DNA of 38,671 bases from Bacteroidales bacterium (lineage in GTDB: Bacteria > Bacteroidota > Bacteroidia > Bacteroidales > UBA932), in contig JABUTT010000126.1 of assembly GCA_021443515.1 (NCBI GenBank), positions 1 through 38,671 of the forward strand, in the 5' to 3' direction. Below, in pieces: positions 8,312 through 16,377 of the stretch. Below the pieces are notes generated by a model, which was given only the letters and a program-made list of their open reading frames with translations, was not told the DNA's origin and did no database searches. Made by a program: the position numbers and the translations under genes. The first letter of the stretch is position 1. Each line of letters begins with the position of its first letter.

Positions 8312-9988
8312 TTATGATTTTTTGCCGAAGACTGCCTGGGATATGTTTATTATGTAGTCGCCCATTTCCTCAAGACGTTCAATAAGGTCGAGATAGAATA
8401 CACTCTCAAAATACTCCTCAGGATGTTCCTCAACTATCTTGAGCTGGGCATCGCGAAGTTCAGCCCTCCTCTCGTTGATTGCCTTCTCTGCCATTACGGC
8501 ATTATCTATATCGGTTATTTTTTCGCCGTTCTTGAGATTGTAAGACATTGCATCGTAGGCGTCGGAAATCAAAAGGAGCATAGACTCTATGTCAATTTTG
8601 TGGGCGTGAGAAAGGCTCTGGTGATGCTCCCTCGCTCTTTCGAGAAGCCTTCCTATGGCCTCTCCGCTGTCGCCAAGACTCTCCATCTCGCTGATTATCC
8701 TGTACATAGATCTGATTTTATCTTCAGAACCCTCACTCAAAGCGCTACGGTCAATATTGTTCAGGAAGGTTGCAATTTCATATTCTATGTTGTCGGCGAC
8801 CTCCTCATACTTTATGAGTTTCTCCTTCCATTTCGGAAAGTCGCTTTCGGAAGCATTTATTGCATGGCGAATATATTCCAAATCTTCCCTCACCACTTGA
8901 CCGAAATGCAGGATTTCCTTCTCCGCCTCAGTCACGGCAAGTTCCGGTGTTGAAATGGCGCCACCCTTTCCGATATACATGAGTTTAGGGCTGTCGTCAG
9001 CTTCATTTGCCCTCGGCTTGATGATGGAACAAACTATCTTTTCAATGAGAGGGGTAAACCATATCAGTATGCCCGTATTTATTAAATTGAAGACAGTATG
9101 GAGCATAGATATGCTGTAGAGCGGTGTTTGAGAGGTGCCGCCAAGACCTATGGAGTTTATTATCAGCGCTATCAGAGAAAGGAAAGGTTTGAACAGGCAT
9201 ATTGCCCACAAAACACCGAAGACATTGAATACCGTATGGGCAAAGGCGGCCCTGCGAGCGCTCACGTTACCCATAGAAGCGGCTATATTGGCGGTAATAG
9301 TCGTACCTATGTTTTCTCCAAGCACCATTGCCGCAGCCATATCGAACTCTATGTAGCCCATGTTGAGAAAGATGAGGGTGAGGGCAACTGTGGCGCTGGA
9401 CGACTGCAACACGATTGTCAGCAATGTTCCCACCGTTACGAAGAAAAGCACGGAAAATACGCCCTTCCCCGAAAAATTGGAGATAAAGGCCATCGCCTCC
9501 GGATTATGACCAAGATCCGGAATTGCGTTCTTCATAAAGGAAAGACCTATGAAAAGCAGACAGAAACCCACAACAGCCTCGCCTATATTGCGCATTCTGC
9601 CGCGTTTCGATATGCTCAGAAGAAAGCCTACTGCCATAAGAGGAACAGCAAGGGAGGCTATGTCTGCCGAAAATCCAAATATCGAAACTATCCACGCAGT
9701 CATGGTCGTGCCTATATTCGCGCCCATAATTACGCCTATCGCCTGTGTCAGAGTGAGAATGCCTGCACTTACGAAACTCACCACCATTACCGTCGTGGCG
9801 CTCGAAGACTGGATTGCAGCAGTCACACCCATACCGGTAAGCACCCCCTTGAATGGATTTGAGGTTATTGAAGCAACGAATTTTCTAAGCCCGGAGCCGG
9901 CTGCTTTCTGAAGTCCGCTTGAGAGCATATTCATTCCGAAAAGGAACATTCCGAGAGCTCCCAAAAGAGTTATAATCATCATTAACAT
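8312..9988 (-). CDS. Na/Pi cotransporter (NptA/PF02690 type) with PhoU-like C-terminal domain
   Basis: This 558-residue inner-membrane protein should import inorganic phosphate with sodium. Two inverted Na_Pi repeats are visible, each with the signature QSSSAT: one near residue 60 (AAIQSSSATTVMVV) and one near residue 195 (IVLQSSSATVALTL). About nine hydrophobic helices fill residues 1-320. From about 350 on, the sequence is soluble, helical and acidic, with paired helices like PhoU domains (EYIRHAINASE, EMESLGDSGEAIGR). The start could be Met1, Met3 or Met4 (ATG TTA ATG ATG). It is the first gene of a module with a PhoB/PhoR-like pair. Upstream lies a terminator-ended structured RNA and a TTAACA-type repeat array. 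Confidence 0.9.
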   Translation of the reverse strand: MLMMIITLLGALGMFLFGMNMLSSGLQKAAGSGLRKFVASITSNPFKGVLTGMGVTAAIQSSSATTVMVVSFVSAGILTLTQAIGVIMGANIGTTMTAWIVSIFGFSADIASLAVPLMAVGFLLSISKRGRMRNIGEAVVGFCLLFIGLSFMKNAIPDLGHNPEAMAFISNFSGKGVFSVLFFVTVGTLLTIVLQSSSATVALTLIFLNMGYIEFDMAAAMVLGENIGTTITANIAASMGNVSARRAAFAHTVFNVFGVLWAICLFKPFLSLIALIINSIGLGGTSQTPLYSISMLHTVFNLINTGILIWFTPLIEKIVCSIIKPRANEADDSPKLMYIGKGGAISTPELAVTEAEKEILHFGQVVREDLEYIRHAINASESDFPKWKEKLIKYEEVADNIEYEIATFLNNIDRSALSEGSEDKIRSMYRIISEMESLGDSGEAIGRLLERAREHHQSLSHAHKIDIESMLLLISDAYDAMSYNLKNGEKITDIDNAVMAEKAINERRAELRDAQLKIVEEHPEEYFESVFYLDLIERLEEMGDYIINISQAVFGKKS

Positions 9989-9992
9989 ACCA

Positions 9993-10023
9993 CAAAAGTG
10001 ATGTTAATTTCCGGGATGACAAT
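9993..10023 (-). promoter_or_regulatory. Weak candidate promoter directly before the Na/Pi transporter
   Basis: On the minus strand ATTG (10023-10020) and CACTTTTG (10000-9993) are spaced by 19 bases. Each has one mismatch to the consensus. Transcription would begin at or within a few bases of the ATG cluster, making a nearly leaderless mRNA. The alternative is transcription from the TACCTTTG element at 10307-10314 through the structured leader. Confidence 0.3.
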
Positions 10024-10025
10024 GC

Positions 10026-10080
10026 AAAAAAAACCGACCCTGAGTTGATTTAACTAAAGTTTAACAACGGAGGGCCGATT
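10026..10080 (-). terminator. Intrinsic terminator or attenuator upstream of the Na/Pi transporter
   Basis: On the minus strand the arms AATCGGCCCT and AGGGTCGGTT pair over 10 bp using two wobble pairs. Inside, GTTG pairs with CAAC and TTAA with TTAA around a short loop. Eight T follow directly. The wobbles become A-C mismatches on the plus strand, so it is directional toward the transporter, whose start lies about 38 bases downstream. Confidence 0.72.
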
Positions 10081-10096
10081 TTAACATTATTTTAAC
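10049..10096. repeat. Array of four TTTAAC direct repeats (Pho-box-like)
   Basis: TTTAAC occurs at 10049, 10060, 10080 and 10091, forming two pairs each with an exact 11-base period. Three of the four continue as TTAACA. In Bacillus, PhoP binds TTAACA-type repeats with about 5-base spacing, so a site for the PhoB-like regulator encoded downstream is possible. The region is AT-rich, and the first pair also forms the inner stem of the terminator hairpin, so coincidence cannot be excluded. Confidence 0.35.
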
Positions 10097-10306
10097 AAAA
10101 CCAAATTGCGAATGTCTTAAAATGTTCATCTGCTTCTATCCTGGAGAGTGTTTTGGGCACTTGCTTGTCTTGATTTGAGAGAGATTTCGGTTAAGTTTCT
10201 TTTTCTAAGCCTTGTCTCCCCAGGATTCTTGCAGAATTTTTTGTTGGTTGAGGTTTTTAGTAAAAGTTTAGTATGTTTCGCTATAATATCAATCGTTTTG
10301 CGAAGA

Positions 10307-10314
10307 CAAAGGTA
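10307..10314 (-). promoter_or_regulatory. Promoter -7 element for the candidate RNA/leader
   Basis: TACCTTTG on the minus strand is a full match to TAnnTTTG. Upstream is a T-rich run rather than a clean TTTG at 19-21 bases; the nearest TTTG is 16 bases away. Transcription would start near 10302 and run toward the Na/Pi transporter. Confidence 0.5.
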
Positions 10315-10355
10315 GAGGCTTTAAATGGTTCAAAAAAGGTCAATTTTTTATAAAT

Positions 10356-10388
10356 TTTGTGCTATTTTAATTTTTTTGACTATTTTTG
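10356..10388 (+). promoter_or_regulatory. Promoter for the AraC-family regulator
   Basis: TTTG (10356-10359) and TATTTTTG (10381-10388) are separated by 21 bases on the plus strand, matching the phylum consensus. The predicted start near 10393 leaves a leader of about 30 bases before the ATG at 10422. It is divergent from the candidate RNA promoter. Confidence 0.65.
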
Positions 10389-10421
10389 CGAACTTTTTTT
10401 TGATTTTTACGTAAGACTTAT

Positions 10422-11312
10422 ATGTCAACATTCGATACTATACCCTGGAGATTTTCTTCCGCACTGCCCAAGAAGGATTACCTTCGCTCGGTCGGCCAGA
10501 ATATCATCCTTGTAAAAAAACCCTCTGTCCAGGCGCTAATAGGACAACCATTTAAGACAGGAAATTTTGCCTTTCTTCTTTGTACTAAAGGAAGCATAGT
10601 AGGCGAGATAAATATGGCAGAAAGAACACTTAACGGAGGCGGACTCATATTCATCCGTCCCGAACAGGTCGTGCAGTTCACATCCGTAAGTGAAGATTTT
10701 GAAATGCACCTTCTCGTAGCCTCAAAGGAATTTCTCTCAAGACTCGACATCCATATAACCGAAGTCCTGCCCGTAAAGTTTATCGGAAAGATGCAGGACT
10801 CCCCTATTATCAAACTCCAAAGGAGAGATGTCACAGACGTGCTTGCGATATTCAACCTCCTGTTCAGAGTGGCGATTAACGATGACAATCCTTTCCTTGA
10901 GAACACCATACTTAATGTGATGAGGGCTTTCTGCTATGAATCCGGCTACTACATAGTCCGCAACAATCCTGATGTGCTTATTCCGGAAAAGAATTCCATA
11001 GTGGAAAAACTCATTCCTCTGATTAAGCAGCATTTCCGCCAGCATAAAGACATAGGATATTATGCCGAGAAACTCAATCTCTCCCCTAATTATCTCTACA
11101 AACTGGTAATGACATCTTCGGGCAGAAGCGTGCGTGAATGGATTGAAGAATATGTTGTGACTGAAGCGAAGGCCCAACTGCGAAGCACAACCAAGTCCAT
11201 AAAGGAAATCTCCGACGACCTCAACTTCCCTTCACAAACCTTCTTCGGCAAATACTTCAAGCGAATCACCGGTACTTCCCCTAAGAAATACCGTGAAATG
11301 ATCGACAATTAG
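10422..11312 (+). CDS. AraC-family transcriptional regulator
   Basis: This 296-residue regulator has an N-terminal cupin-like sensing region (about 25-160) and a C-terminal AraC DNA-binding domain (about 190-293). The latter carries two helix-turn-helix parts, DIGYYAEKLNLSPNYLYKL and IKEISDDLNFPSQTFFGKYFKRITGTSPKKYR, the second matching the AraC signature closely. No signal peptide or membrane helix is seen. It is convergent with the six-gene operon at 11314-19599: the stop codons are only one base apart, with no hairpin between them. It is the closest candidate regulator of that operon, by position only. The ligand cannot be read from the sequence. Confidence 0.92.
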   Translation: MSTFDTIPWRFSSALPKKDYLRSVGQNIILVKKPSVQALIGQPFKTGNFAFLLCTKGSIVGEINMAERTLNGGGLIFIRPEQVVQFTSVSEDFEMHLLVASKEFLSRLDIHITEVLPVKFIGKMQDSPIIKLQRRDVTDVLAIFNLLFRVAINDDNPFLENTILNVMRAFCYESGYYIVRNNPDVLIPEKNSIVEKLIPLIKQHFRQHKDIGYYAEKLNLSPNYLYKLVMTSSGRSVREWIEEYVVTEAKAQLRSTTKSIKEISDDLNFPSQTFFGKYFKRITGTSPKKYREMIDN

Positions 11313-11313
11313 G

Positions 11314-12420
11314 CTATCTTATCCCGTATTTGCGGAGGATTTTGAGGACGGGCTTTTCGATGGATTTTGCCCAAAGGGAGTAGCCGTAACTGTTTGGATG
11401 GGTTCCATCCACGGTGTTGTCGTGGGAAACTGCGGCCTTGGGGGTAATCAGATAGACATCCTTGTAGCGAGGGTCTTTGAGAATGGCCTTGAACATCTCC
11501 TCCACAACATCCTCTTTTGCCTTGTCGAATTCATCTATTTCCTTTTCAAAACAGCGACATTCCTGATAAATGGTACGCTGGAAGATGAGAGGCTTGCCCG
11601 GATGAGCCTCAACCATTCTGTCGAGGAAAGGAATAAGACGCTCCCTTATCGTTTCGGCATCAGGATTCGAAAAAGTGTCGAAGATATAGGCATCAGCCTC
11701 GACATCTGCAAGTACATCCGCCATATAAGGCTGCATACGGCATCGTCCGCTCGTGGCGAGAGAAACAATCTGAAGCCCCGTATTGCGCATAAACTGCATT
11801 GGATAACTCATGCCTGCCCTGTCTGTGCCCACTCCCTGGGTGTAAGAAGAACCGTAAATTGCAATTTTATGACGAAATTCTGACTGCAAAGGCTCAATCA
11901 CAGCATCCGCATCCACTCCAATCTGACAGGAAAGCACCTCCGAATACATCGGCATATAGAGCATACACTCGTGCATCGTGCCGTCCATCGTGAATATGAG
12001 AGGAAAAGTTTCCTTTTTGTCACCGCGGCGGTAAGTCTTGCTTGTTCCGCTCGCTGCATACTGCCACTTGCCGTTTTCATCCTTTATGTAAAGGTCATAA
12101 CCCTTGTATGAAATAGGCATTGTGGATGTACCTCCATAAACATAGCCCCAGCGAGTTGTGACCTCTATGGCGCGGGTGTTTGTCTTGAAAAGGATTGCTA
12201 TGCCTGCCGAGCAACGTACCTGACGGTTTTCGGTGCGGTTGAAGCCCTTATATACGACAGTGTCAACCCTGTGGTAAGGGTTTGGAGTGTTCTCGAAAGC
12301 TTTTCCTATAAGATTGAGGGAAGAAGCCTCAACCCATTTGAGTTCCGACTGGGCATAAGAGGAAAAGTGAAGGCATAAAACTGCAAAAAAACTTAACAAA
12401 AAAGACTTGCGGACAGACAT
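11314..12420 (-). CDS. Exported GxDLY/SGNH-type esterase
   Basis: The 368-residue protein starts with a signal peptide (MSVRKSFLLSFFAVLCLHFSSYAQ). Residues of about 28-180 form a beta-rich N-terminal domain with the GYDLY signature of the GxDLY family. Residues of about 184-365 are an SGNH hydrolase: the nucleophile block YGSSYTQG (Ser192), the Gly in ATSGR, Asn in FSNP, and the Asp/His pair DGTHPN (Asp338, His341). The expected reaction is hydrolysis of an ester such as an acetyl or other acyl group on a carbohydrate, outside the inner membrane. It is the last gene of the operon, 13 bases after the phosphatase gene. Its substrate is not known. Confidence 0.85.
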   Translation of the reverse strand: MSVRKSFLLSFFAVLCLHFSSYAQSELKWVEASSLNLIGKAFENTPNPYHRVDTVVYKGFNRTENRQVRCSAGIAILFKTNTRAIEVTTRWGYVYGGTSTMPISYKGYDLYIKDENGKWQYAASGTSKTYRRGDKKETFPLIFTMDGTMHECMLYMPMYSEVLSCQIGVDADAVIEPLQSEFRHKIAIYGSSYTQGVGTDRAGMSYPMQFMRNTGLQIVSLATSGRCRMQPYMADVLADVEADAYIFDTFSNPDAETIRERLIPFLDRMVEAHPGKPLIFQRTIYQECRCFEKEIDEFDKAKEDVVEEMFKAILKDPRYKDVYLITPKAAVSHDNTVDGTHPNSYGYSLWAKSIEKPVLKILRKYGIR

Positions 12421-12433
12421 AAATAAGGAGATT

Positions 12434-13702
12434 TTAATTCAGCGGAGTGAGAAAGAGTTTTTTGAGGTCGGACCAGCGGTAGAGTCCCGGAGCGGCCTGC
12501 TCAAGAGGGAAGGTTGCCGGAACTTCGTTCATAAGGGCAAGAACGAGAACATTGTCGGCGGTGGCCTTTTTATGTTTCGGGCGGAAAAAGACTAACTGGA
12601 GATTTGCCGCCATAGGAGACATCAGGGCAACTGACCATTTTAAGGAAATTTCATCGGGATCGGTAAGACGCTCATCATAACCATTCATTCTCATCTGAGG
12701 CAAGAAGGCCATAATATCACCGTCATGTCCGAACCTTAAATCTGCGGAATTCGGATTGGTGCCGTCTATTGCGCCATCAGCCTTTGCCACGAAATCTTCT
12801 ATTAGTATCATCGAGTATTCCTGAGGATAACCTTTGGTGAGATGATGTGGCCCGCGTGAAGTGTAGAACCAGAGGTCTTCGGCAACCCCGTATGCGTCCA
12901 ACTGCTCAGGGGTGAACAAGTCCCAGAGGCGATGAGGCAGTTCGGTATTTGGCAGAGCCTTGGCTATTTTGAATAGTTCCTTGCCGAGAGAATGGGTGTC
13001 AACTCCTTTGAGATATTCCTTGTCCGAAAACAGCGGATCAATTATGTCTTTGCTGTTCACCCTTGCTCGAATAAGAGAATCATTCATTGCCTTCCAAGGG
13101 CCTGCAGCCATATAGTCGAGATATTCCTTACACATAGGGCTGTCGGGAAACTTGTAGAAGAAGTTCAGTATTCTTGTGTTGCGGTTGCTCGAAGATCGGG
13201 TTATGACTAAACGCGGATTATAGTCCCTGAGGGCATCGCAGGCAGAGGCCATGGAAAGCACACAGCGCACAATTATAGTACTTCGTGCATCGACTTTCGC
13301 AGATTTTGCAAAAATTTTAGGAAAGTTTGCAGCCATTCTCGAGGCAATTTCATAGTGCTGCCTCTCTCCAAGAGGAGTAAGTTCCCCTTCCCTGTCGAGA
13401 CCGTCCTTATAGCACTCACGGACTATTTCATAGACCTCCACGCCACGAGGAGTCAAAGCCCCTGCATTGTAGGCGTCTTCGAGAGTCTGATATGGCTTTG
13501 TATATTCCTCTTTTTCGAGCATCCACCTCGAGCCGTGGCGTCCGTAGTGGGATAGATAGAAGGCCTCATAACCCTTAGGCGCCTTTACCGAAAGGGCCTG
13601 AGGAGTCGGATAGAGATGGTATATTCCGCTGTACTTGTCTGATGCCTTCGCTGAGACTGCCCCGACAAGAAACAAGGCAAGGCCCAGCAAAAACCTATTC
13701 AC
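12434..13702 (-). CDS. Exported histidine-type (acid) phosphatase
   Basis: The 422-residue protein has a signal peptide (MNRFLLGLALFLVGAVSAKA) and the histidine phosphatase motif YGRHGSRW, with catalytic His56 flanked by Arg55 and Arg59. A second conserved site, RFGHDGDIM near residue 325, supplies the HD proton-donor motif. The family removes phosphate monoesters from sugar phosphates, phytate and inositol polyphosphates; the related inositol-polyphosphate phosphatase (MINPP) group is known in Bacteroides. The HD rather than HAE motif leaves the exact subgroup open. It overlaps the FAD oxidoreductase gene by 8 bases. Together with the metallophosphoesterase it gives the operon two exported phosphatases. 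Confidence 0.87.
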   Translation of the reverse strand: MNRFLLGLALFLVGAVSAKASDKYSGIYHLYPTPQALSVKAPKGYEAFYLSHYGRHGSRWMLEKEEYTKPYQTLEDAYNAGALTPRGVEVYEIVRECYKDGLDREGELTPLGERQHYEIASRMAANFPKIFAKSAKVDARSTIIVRCVLSMASACDALRDYNPRLVITRSSSNRNTRILNFFYKFPDSPMCKEYLDYMAAGPWKAMNDSLIRARVNSKDIIDPLFSDKEYLKGVDTHSLGKELFKIAKALPNTELPHRLWDLFTPEQLDAYGVAEDLWFYTSRGPHHLTKGYPQEYSMILIEDFVAKADGAIDGTNPNSADLRFGHDGDIMAFLPQMRMNGYDERLTDPDEISLKWSVALMSPMAANLQLVFFRPKHKKATADNVLVLALMNEVPATFPLEQAAPGLYRWSDLKKLFLTPLN

Positions 13703-15065
13703 CGAGATAGGCCCCGTCTTTAATCAGAGCCTTGCGGAGTTCATCTGTATTCACCTCAGATGGGAGGATGTTATGCAGGGTGCAGAGTCTTGCTGCCGTA
13801 CCTACTGCCTGGCCCATTGCCATACAGGTACTCATAACTCGGGTTGAGGCCATGGCTTCGTGGGTGGTAGAAGCGCAACGACCAGCAACGAGAAGCCCCT
13901 CTATCTTCTGAGGAACAAAGCAGCCGTAAGGTATGTCGTAACTTTCGTCGCAATAACGAAGTGTGCAGTCGCCTCCCTTCGGATGGTGCATATCCACAGG
14001 ATAACTTGCCACCAAAACCGCATCAGGGAAGCGGCGACATGTGAGAATATCATTTTCTGTAAGCACATATTTTCCTATCACACGGCGACTTTCGCGAATA
14101 CCCATAAACGAAGCGACTTTTTCAACCCACGCATTCTCGAAACCAGGAATGAACCTTTTGAGATACTCGGCAATCTGCTCATTCTGGCGGCGGGCTTCAA
14201 TCTCTCCGTGGGTGTAGGATGAAGGAGAAGTGGAATCGACTCCGCACACACGGCTCATGTTCACCCAAATCTCATCCTTTGCAAGGCCTGTGATGAGGAT
14301 GGTGCGGTCAACGGCTATTTTAAGACCTGCTGCACGAGCCTTGTTTATCATATCTCTGAAACCTACAATGATGAAGTTTTTGTCGGGACGGAAATACTCG
14401 TTCTTCATTATGTCTATGTCGAAAATCTCAGGATGATCGGCGACATTTTCTCTCAACTCTGCCACATTCACGCCCTTCATGCAGAACATAAGCGTAGGTG
14501 GCTGCATGCCGCCGTCCTCTTTGCTGCCTTTTTCGCAAATGGCGCCAGCATGGAAAGCCACATCACCATCTCCGGTGCAGTCTATGACGGTCTTTGCAAG
14601 AATGACCTGAGTTCCTTCCTTGCTCTCGATAACCACGCCCTTGATTCTGTCTCCGTCCATAATCACATTGCTGACAAAAACATACATCAGGACTTCCACG
14701 CCTTTTTCTTCCATAATTTCGAGAGCAATTGTCTTGACCTTTTCGCAATCAATCATCGTATGGGAAACGTGAAGGTCGCAAGGACGGTGAGGCGTAGCGG
14801 CATTCTGTGCCCTGAGACGGTCTATGAGGTTCTGGGGCATGCCCTGAATTATAGGCTTGCCTTTGCGGTCGAGAAAGGAGAGAATCGGCAGACCTATGGT
14901 AAGATTACCGCCGAGATAACCTCTGCTTTCTATAAGCATAACCTTTACTCCGGGAGCAGAAGCAGCCTCTGCGGCCATAATGCCGGAAGGACCTCCACCG
15001 ACTACGAGGACATCTACTTCGGCTCTAACAGGAATTTCACGAGAAGGAATAGTTATTGTTTTCAT
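13695..15065 (-). CDS. FAD-dependent oxidoreductase (PF12831 type)
   Basis: The chosen start at 15065 gives 456 residues beginning MKTITIPSREI; the track start at 15122 lies inside the transporter gene. An N-terminal FAD-binding Rossmann fold shows VLVVGGGPSGIMAA and the Glu of LIESRGYLGG. Further FAD contacts are VIDCTGDGDVAFHAGA near the middle and LLVAGRCASTTHEAMASTRVM near the C-terminus. These are features of the FAD_oxidored family. No signal peptide is seen, so it is cytoplasmic. Its substrate is not known. In this operon it sits between transporter and phosphatase, so oxidation of an imported polyol or sugar to a ketose is a reasonable inference. Confidence 0.85.
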   Translation of the reverse strand: MKTITIPSREIPVRAEVDVLVVGGGPSGIMAAEAASAPGVKVMLIESRGYLGGNLTIGLPILSFLDRKGKPIIQGMPQNLIDRLRAQNAATPHRPCDLHVSHTMIDCEKVKTIALEIMEEKGVEVLMYVFVSNVIMDGDRIKGVVIESKEGTQVILAKTVIDCTGDGDVAFHAGAICEKGSKEDGGMQPPTLMFCMKGVNVAELRENVADHPEIFDIDIMKNEYFRPDKNFIIVGFRDMINKARAAGLKIAVDRTILITGLAKDEIWVNMSRVCGVDSTSPSSYTHGEIEARRQNEQIAEYLKRFIPGFENAWVEKVASFMGIRESRRVIGKYVLTENDILTCRRFPDAVLVASYPVDMHHPKGGDCTLRYCDESYDIPYGCFVPQKIEGLLVAGRCASTTHEAMASTRVMSTCMAMGQAVGTAARLCTLHNILPSEVNTDELRKALIKDGAYLGE

Positions 15066-15078
15066 ATTATTATGTGTT

Positions 15079-16368
15079 TTATTTGGCAATTTGTGAAGGT
15101 TTTGGAGTTTCGGGATGAACAAGTTTTATGAGGCAGACGGAAGCGATGATGTGAAGACAGCCCATAATGATGAAGACCATACCGCCCATTGTGCTCATAA
15201 GATAACCCACTATGAGATTGAAAAGAGTTCCGCCTATAGCACCCGCGCCGCAGCAAATTCCGCTAACGCTTGCAACATTCTTCAATGGGAAGGACTCTGC
15301 AATGACAACCATGATAGTATAAAGCCAGGAGAGGCACATAACGGCAGTAAGGCTGAAGATGCCGATTATGAGATAGAGTCTCACATCAAAACTCAGCCCT
15401 GCGGCGTTTGAAACCAAAGGGGTGAGCATACACAGAGGAGCGAAGACCACAAGGGAAACCATCATAACCTTCCTCGCCTTGAGGGAAGGCATGCCACGTT
15501 TGACCATACTGTCGCTCCAGAAGCCTGCAAGCACACCGCCTATCGCCCCTATGAAGAATGGAATCCCTCCAACATACTGAATCATGTCGAGGGTCTCCTG
15601 ATGTGAGAGTCCCTGAGCCTGTCCCATATCGCGAAGGAAGCCCGGAAGCCAGAAGCAGCAGAAGTACCACACAGGGTCTGAGATGAGTCTCACAAGAAGG
15701 CAGCCCCAAAGAGATTTTGTTCCCCAGAGAGCGCCCCAGGAGAAGGCCGGTGCGGATTTTTTCTCGTCCGAGTCGGCGGATTCGGTTTCAACTGTGAGAG
15801 CAAGCACCTCTGCAGGAGGATTTTTATAGATAAAACACCAGAAAACGGCGATTACGAGACCTATTGCTCCGGCAACCATAAACACATCCTGCCAAGGAAG
15901 ATAACGCGACAACCAGGCAATGAGAAGAGGTGCCACGACCGTACCGATAGAACCTCCGGCCTGACAAATCGAGTTTGCAGTGGCTCGCTTTTTACGCTCA
16001 AACCACAAGGTTACGGCCACAATCTGACCTGCAAATATCGTAGGTTCGGCAAGTCCGAGCAAGCCTCGGCAGATGGAGAACTGCCATACGGTATTGGAAA
16101 GACCTCCTCCTATGCAGGCGAGGCTCCACACAACAATACCACCGAGGAGCACCTTTTTCGGTCCGAACTTATCCACAAGGATACCCGAAACAGGGTACAT
16201 TATCGCATAGCAGATAAGGAAAATGTTCACTATCCACGCATATTCAACATCCCCTATCCTGAAATGTTCAAGGATTTCCGGTTTGAGGATGGAAAGCAAC
16301 TGCCTGTCAAGATAGTTGCATATTATCGCAATAAAAATTGTGGCGACTATGTATATTCTTCTTTTCAT
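15079..16368 (-). CDS. MFS transporter, hexuronate/anion-cation symporter-like
   Basis: The 429-residue protein has about twelve membrane helices, beginning IYIVATIFIAIICNYLDRQLLS. The YLDRQLL segment after helix 1 and the loop DKFGPKKVLLGG between helices 2 and 3 match the ACS family that includes ExuT-type hexuronate and related sugar-acid carriers. GLAEPTIFAGQIVAVTLWF and FERKKRATANSICQAGGSIG are also typical. It should import a small organic substrate with protons or sodium. The kinase and FAD enzyme genes lie on either side with gaps of 9 and 13 bases, so it most likely carries their substrate. Confidence 0.9.
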   Translation of the reverse strand: MKRRIYIVATIFIAIICNYLDRQLLSILKPEILEHFRIGDVEYAWIVNIFLICYAIMYPVSGILVDKFGPKKVLLGGIVVWSLACIGGGLSNTVWQFSICRGLLGLAEPTIFAGQIVAVTLWFERKKRATANSICQAGGSIGTVVAPLLIAWLSRYLPWQDVFMVAGAIGLVIAVFWCFIYKNPPAEVLALTVETESADSDEKKSAPAFSWGALWGTKSLWGCLLVRLISDPVWYFCCFWLPGFLRDMGQAQGLSHQETLDMIQYVGGIPFFIGAIGGVLAGFWSDSMVKRGMPSLKARKVMMVSLVVFAPLCMLTPLVSNAAGLSFDVRLYLIIGIFSLTAVMCLSWLYTIMVVIAESFPLKNVASVSGICCGAGAIGGTLFNLIVGYLMSTMGGMVFIIMGCLHIIASVCLIKLVHPETPKPSQIAK

Positions 16369-16377
16369 CGAAAAAAT

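Larger units (their letters stand above)
10026..10302 (-). ncRNA. Candidate structured small RNA or regulatory leader
   Basis: Within the 433-bp gene-free stretch 9989-10421 a minus-strand transcription unit is suggested by TACCTTTG at 10314-10307 and a terminator at 10080-10026, giving about 275 bases. Its middle folds as a rod: ATCCTGGGGAG (10226-10216) pairs with CTCTCCAGGAT (10148-10138), with one G-U wobble. After a symmetric AAGA/AGAA internal loop, TCTGC (10235-10231) pairs with GCAGA (10133-10129). The rod with internal loops resembles a 6S-type RNA, but no family was recognised. It lacks the core motifs of RNase P RNA, tmRNA and SRP RNA. It could equally be an attenuated leader of the transporter operon. 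There is no coding frame of note in it. Confidence 0.5.

Noticed and set aside
9098-9862. 254-residue plus-strand ORF opposite the Na/Pi transporter
   Set aside because: It is a shadow of a clearly recognisable gene; its residue content is unlike a real protein (rich in Arg, Tyr, His, Cys) and it has no promoter or family signature.
10026-10302. RNase P RNA, tmRNA or SRP RNA in the intergenic stretch
   Set aside because: None of the conserved core sequences or tRNA-like ends of these RNAs could be seen; the RNA is left unassigned.
14433-15131. 232-residue plus-strand ORF opposite the FAD oxidoreductase
   Set aside because: Antisense to a complete, recognisable gene, with low-quality composition and no motif.
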